The notes beneath the pieces were generated by a model, which did no database searches, was not told the origin of the DNA, and saw only the letters and a list, made by a program, of their open reading frames with translations. The translations under genes and the position numbers were made by a program. Below are positions 46,070 through 64,000 of a stretch of DNA of 64,000 nt, piece after piece. The stretch's first letter is position 1, and each line of letters begins with the position of its first letter. The DNA is from Spongilla lacustris (taxonomy: Eukaryota; Porifera; Demospongiae; Spongillida; Spongillidae): the NCBI GenBank assembly GCA_949361645.1, contig OX442415.1:3294713-3358712 (forward strand), written 5' to 3'.

Positions 46070-47439
46070 GAGGACTATTGTGCCTGCTGCGGGTGACGTC
46101 TTATGCGGTGGTGGTTTTGGATGACATATATCTCAGTATACTAAGAAATATAGGATTCACATACATGCAGTCAAGCAGATGTATATAAAATTATGAATGT
46201 ATTTTTATATTACCATGCAGACAACTGCTGCATGTGTGGGCCTTCCATTCGAGGAGCCATTAGAGAAATGCCATGGGATAAAAGTACCATCGGCTAACCA
46301 AAAGCAAAGCCTAATAGATAGACATGCAGTGTTGCTAAGACATTTATAACGCACTGTGTCGATAGCAGCCTCTATAAATGATCTCTGGTTTATCGAATAG
46401 TACACTTATAGTAATACAATGTACATGTATATAGGCCCTACTTATAAGCAAGGTATACGTATAGGGTCTGTGAACGAGACTAGGAAAGTGACAGCTGCAA
46501 GGCGAAGTGATCGAATCCAAAGTGCCTTCCTACTTCTTATGACTGGAATACCATACATATAGATCTTGTCCACCTTGCAAGTCTTTTTACACACGTCACA
46601 AGGCATAATTTTATACAGGAAGTACTCCAGACGTAACATGTAAATTGCAGCTGTTAAAGACTGTGTAATCACAACTTGTAGGCTGGCAGGGTATATTTGA
46701 ACCATGCTCAAGCTCTGTCAGCAATGTGGCAGCATTGGGGACTATAATGTCCACGCACATCACTTTATTTGATCTTCTAAAAAGCTTCTTGTCAACTAAG
46801 GAATACTTGGAGGAGCTATGGGTAAGGTAAAGGGTAATGAAATATGCATCTTCAGCTGCAGAAATCAACAATAAAACAGACATTTCATTACGTAAAGTTA
46901 TTGTTCCTTTACCATGGCAGAAATGTCTTGTCAGTAACATGGCACAAATGTTTAGTTTCACTGATGAAGTGCACATAATCGACAGCAAAGCAGGTACATT
47001 TAAGTTCAAATTGGTACGTATACACTTACATACCGCGAGTATGCATGTTGAGTGTGTTCAAGCAACACCATTTGTGTACTGGATTATGATCCCATTCGAT
47101 TATTGGTAAGCAGAGTAAATGACATGCATGTGAAGCATGTTTCATTGACGTGGATCACTTCTGCTGTACATGCATTGCACAATTAATGAGAAGACTATTA
47201 AACCTGCAATTAATACATAGTTCCATGCATTTTGAAAGGTTAATTACACCTTATCGCTCATGCGCAAACTTTGTCACTTAAAAAACAAACGCCCAATATT
47301 TTCACATATTCAGCTAAGCGGTGGGCGTACAGACATTATATTGGCTAATGCTGTAGAGACGAATAATTATAAGCTGCATGTATCCGCTTCTAAACCATAT
47401 CAATTGTACCGCAGAAGTCCGTTTCGTGTGTTGCTAAAG
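46070..47439. other. Flank of the Reeler gene
   Basis: Holds the possible upstream remains of the RING-like fragment on the minus strand and the presumed plus-strand promoter and 5' untranslated region of the Reeler gene. No core promoter motif was identified with confidence. Confidence 0.4.
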
Positions 47440-61796
<14,357 letters not shown>

Positions 61797-61799
61797 TTG

Positions 61800-62611
61800 T
61801 GAGTATACACCAGTGCCGGTAACTCGATAATACGTATAAAGTTCTCCTTTTGAAAACTTCGTATGCATACCATTGCATAGTGTAAAACGAACTGCATTTG
61901 AAGAGAAAACTTATTATTATTATTATTATTTTAATAACTTTTGTTTGATTACTGTATTACTTATATACTTTGACTGCGTCGGAAATATGAGTATGATTGT
62001 ATGGGGCCCCCGAGAAACGAAGCAATACATGTAGTTTTGTATAGCACGAGAAGGGCCATGTACATGTACGGCGTAGGGATTTACGTTTGGAATTTGGATA
62101 GCACCCGGGGTGTCATTTGACACCAAATTCATTCAACAGGTGGCGCGACCCTAAAACCTAAAACGCTGTCTGTACCTCGCTCCTGAGCGCAACGTTATCA
62201 ATGCGCTGCGATTCCGCAACCGATCGACCAAATCCAATTTCGCGACCGCAAAACGGTCCAATTCCATGACGCGACATTTTTAAAGAAACTGCATGCCCCA
62301 AGTAAAATTAACACCGCACTATAGTACTGATGCAAGTTTATACATACAAGAAACATCACAGCCAACCGAGTTAAGTCCCTTTCATGATATACATGTATAA
62401 TGGCACACACGGTATATATAGAACACCTGAATAAATATCGATCAGACAATACAATGTATATTAGCAAGCAGCATGTATAAAATCATTCACTCAAGGATCG
62501 CGGGGTATAAATTACGTACTGATATCGTAAAACTTTACAGTTCACCTTCTGATTGTTTATCGATGTGTGGTAATTTATGATAGTTTCATCAGCAAGCTGT
62601 ATATTAATTAA
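61800..62611. other. Convergent spacer between Reeler gene and GPCR 3' end
   Basis: Carries the 3' flanks of two convergent genes. (ATT)n at ~61912-61932. No further gene recognised. Confidence 0.5.
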
Positions 62612-63425
62612 TTAATTCATGTGACTAGATGGGCTGAAGGTATTCGAAGGTTCGTCAGATGGGCTTAGAGGGCTGATTTCTTGAGTTAAATCAACTCCTT
62701 GATGAGCTGTATCATCATCTTGAAAGATTAGCTCGACCACTTCATTCATGTGACGCTTGTGACGACTGAAGGTACGTGTAAGTTGTACAGATGTGTCTAG
62801 CATTTTGATTTCATCGTGCTCGACTTCACATTTATTTTGACTAGACTGCATTCCTCGAATGAGTGTGCCTAGTTTTGTTGATGATGTAACATACTTTAAT
62901 GAAGCAAGACGTTTGCCTTGTAACGTTTTGGCCCAGACCAGTCGAACATCGCTGTTTAAGACACAGAATAAGATAAATATTAAAAATCCTTGAAATGAGT
63001 TAGTAACTGTGAAGATAAGCTGGAAGGCTTGATCAGCTTTGAGGATAGTAAATGCTCCAAAGATCCAAGTGAGACCAAAGAGGAAAACTATGCCAGTGAT
63101 ATTTGCCATCATCTGAATGATATCAATTTTCTATTGGTGCTGATTTGATTGTCGTATAGCGTGTCTATAACTAGCACCGTAATTACATTCATGAATATGA
63201 TTGTGTTAAAGACGAGCACCAGTAGTATAGGCACCAGAAATGAAGCAAGAAAAGTCGTGAAATTACTGATAAAGCAACTAGAAAGTGACAAGGTTAAAGA
63301 AAAATGACAGGAATAAAAATGCAATTGTTTACGTAACTGAACTTACTATCGCATATGTGAGTCTCGTTTAATAAGTAAATTTCTATTAATTGCCAGTGGA
63401 ATTATTACTGGAACCAATGGCATCA
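62612..63425 (-). CDS. Adhesion GPCR, 3' end (TM4 to C-terminus), partial
   Basis: Three exons on the minus strand: 63425-63347 (VMPLVPVIIPLAIN, a TM4-like span), 63277-63178 (FLASFLVPILLVLVFNTIIF, TM5, with a CFI in place of the usual CWL) and 63130-62612 (GIVFLFGLTWIFGAF, TM6; FTVTNSFQGFLIFILFC, TM7; then a ~115-residue cytoplasmic tail). Phases agree across both introns (the second is only 47 bp). The 5' exons (ectodomain, TM1-TM3) must lie beyond the right edge or in unrecognised sequence to 64000. The tail is far longer than in the receptor at 26200-31645 and Ser/Thr-rich, so this is a different subfamily. Confidence 0.8.
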
Positions 63426-63549
63426 CTATTGGGTAAAGTGTAGACTTTAATGTGATGCATGCACAATGTTAGTAATTACGTAGTAAACACTGTCTCAACA
63501 ACATCTGGATGTTTCTGAGTCCGCAGGTGTCAGAGGAATTGTCACGCAA

Positions 63550-63670
63550 AAATAGCTCCGGGCGAAAAGTGGTCCGGGCGGACCACTTTTGGCAGCCAAA
63601 ATTGGTCCGACCCCGGACCACTTTTGGTTGCCAAAAATGGTCCGGGTTGCCAAAAGTGGTCCGGGTATAT
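63550..63670. repeat. GGTCCGGG/CCCGGACC repeat cluster
   Basis: About 120 bp in which AAAGTGGTCCGGG and its reverse complement CCGGACCACTTTTGG alternate several times, able to fold into nested hairpins. Upstream, in gene sense, of the last visible GPCR exons. Confidence 0.75.
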
Positions 63671-63679
63671 CAGCATGCA

Positions 63680-64000
63680 GGAAACCGTTCCTTGCCTTCA
63701 GACGTTTGTGTATAGAACCCATTTCTATATGCAGCTGCAGTAAATGCATAAGCCTACATCAGTATATGCATGGCAAAATATGCGCGAGCATGTACTGCTG
63801 ATAATGCATGCAGGTTCCAGCGACATGGTAATGATATTAAAAGAAACACATGCAACAGCATCCACTAGACATATAGGGCTCATGCAGGTCAGAAGATAAA
63901 GTTGAATTATAGACCGCGCTCCATGCATGTGCGTATACTCTATATATGAACAGCTCTTAGCTCTCAGGGTACTCTATTCACCAAACCTTCTACACCTATG
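63680..64000. other. Right-edge sequence
   Basis: No exon of the partial receptor could be recognised here on the minus strand, although earlier membrane exons are expected upstream. Confidence 0.4.

Noticed and set aside
47260..47439. Upstream in-frame Met giving a 60-residue N-terminal extension to the Reeler protein
   Set aside because: The extension is not hydrophobic and would bury the signal peptide that starts at 47440.

Overview
The window is animal (metazoan) DNA. It has split genes with short GT-AG introns, an adhesion G-protein-coupled receptor (GPCR), a Reeler-domain gene, a trypsin-inhibitor-like (TIL) secreted protein, many degraded transposons and long simple-sequence arrays. 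The intronless beta-helix plus multi-membrane-span genes, the C-terminal fragments of a sponge/cnidarian-style reverse transcriptase, the small introns and the very frequent palindrome ACATGTA all suggest a sponge. That assignment is inference, not proof. I found no bacterial operons, CRISPR arrays, rRNA or tRNA genes.

Layout. 1-5,270: a 55-bp minisatellite split by a 3.8-kb polypurine array that carries eight copies of a ~110-bp cassette. 6.5-15.8 kb and 19.4-31.7 kb: two same-strand copies of a block holding an intronless ~1,233-residue beta-helix/multi-span membrane protein gene (7180-10881 and 20039-23743) followed by an adhesion GPCR. The GPCR copy at 26200-31645 can be assembled as 19 exons whose phases all agree (927 residues: reelin-like repeats, HRM, GAIN/GPS, 7TM). 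The copy at 11.7-15.8 kb is a rearranged pseudogene broken by a DNA transposon and a truncated Ty3/gypsy element. 36.5-40.0 kb is a third, partial copy of the GPCR 5' end and its upstream flank. It carries a nonsense codon, a foreign insert and a TIR transposon.

40.5-44.4 kb: a decayed LINE-type fragment, a fold-back element and a four-exon secreted cysteine-rich/TIL gene. 47440-61796: a plus-strand gene of 16 inferred exons encoding a 258-residue surface protein: signal peptide, Reeler domain, Ser/Thr/Pro stalk and hydrophobic C-terminus. The stalk is written in a chain of 12-33-nt microexons that all start and end in phase 1, four of them variants of one unit plus one decayed copy. Its 10-kb first intron holds an 818-bp fold-back MITE, retroelement scraps and a 20-bp minisatellite. 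A second, 802-bp, fold-back MITE sits in a late intron. 62612-63425: the last three recognisable exons of another adhesion GPCR, which runs off the right edge.

The intact genes are mostly cell-surface or secreted proteins (two beta-helix receptors, two adhesion GPCRs, a Reeler surface protein, a TIL inhibitor-like protein), several expanded by tandem duplication. This would suit a recognition/adhesion cluster, which is inference. Exon models were made by eye from splice signals, reading phase and domain fit, with no transcript data.
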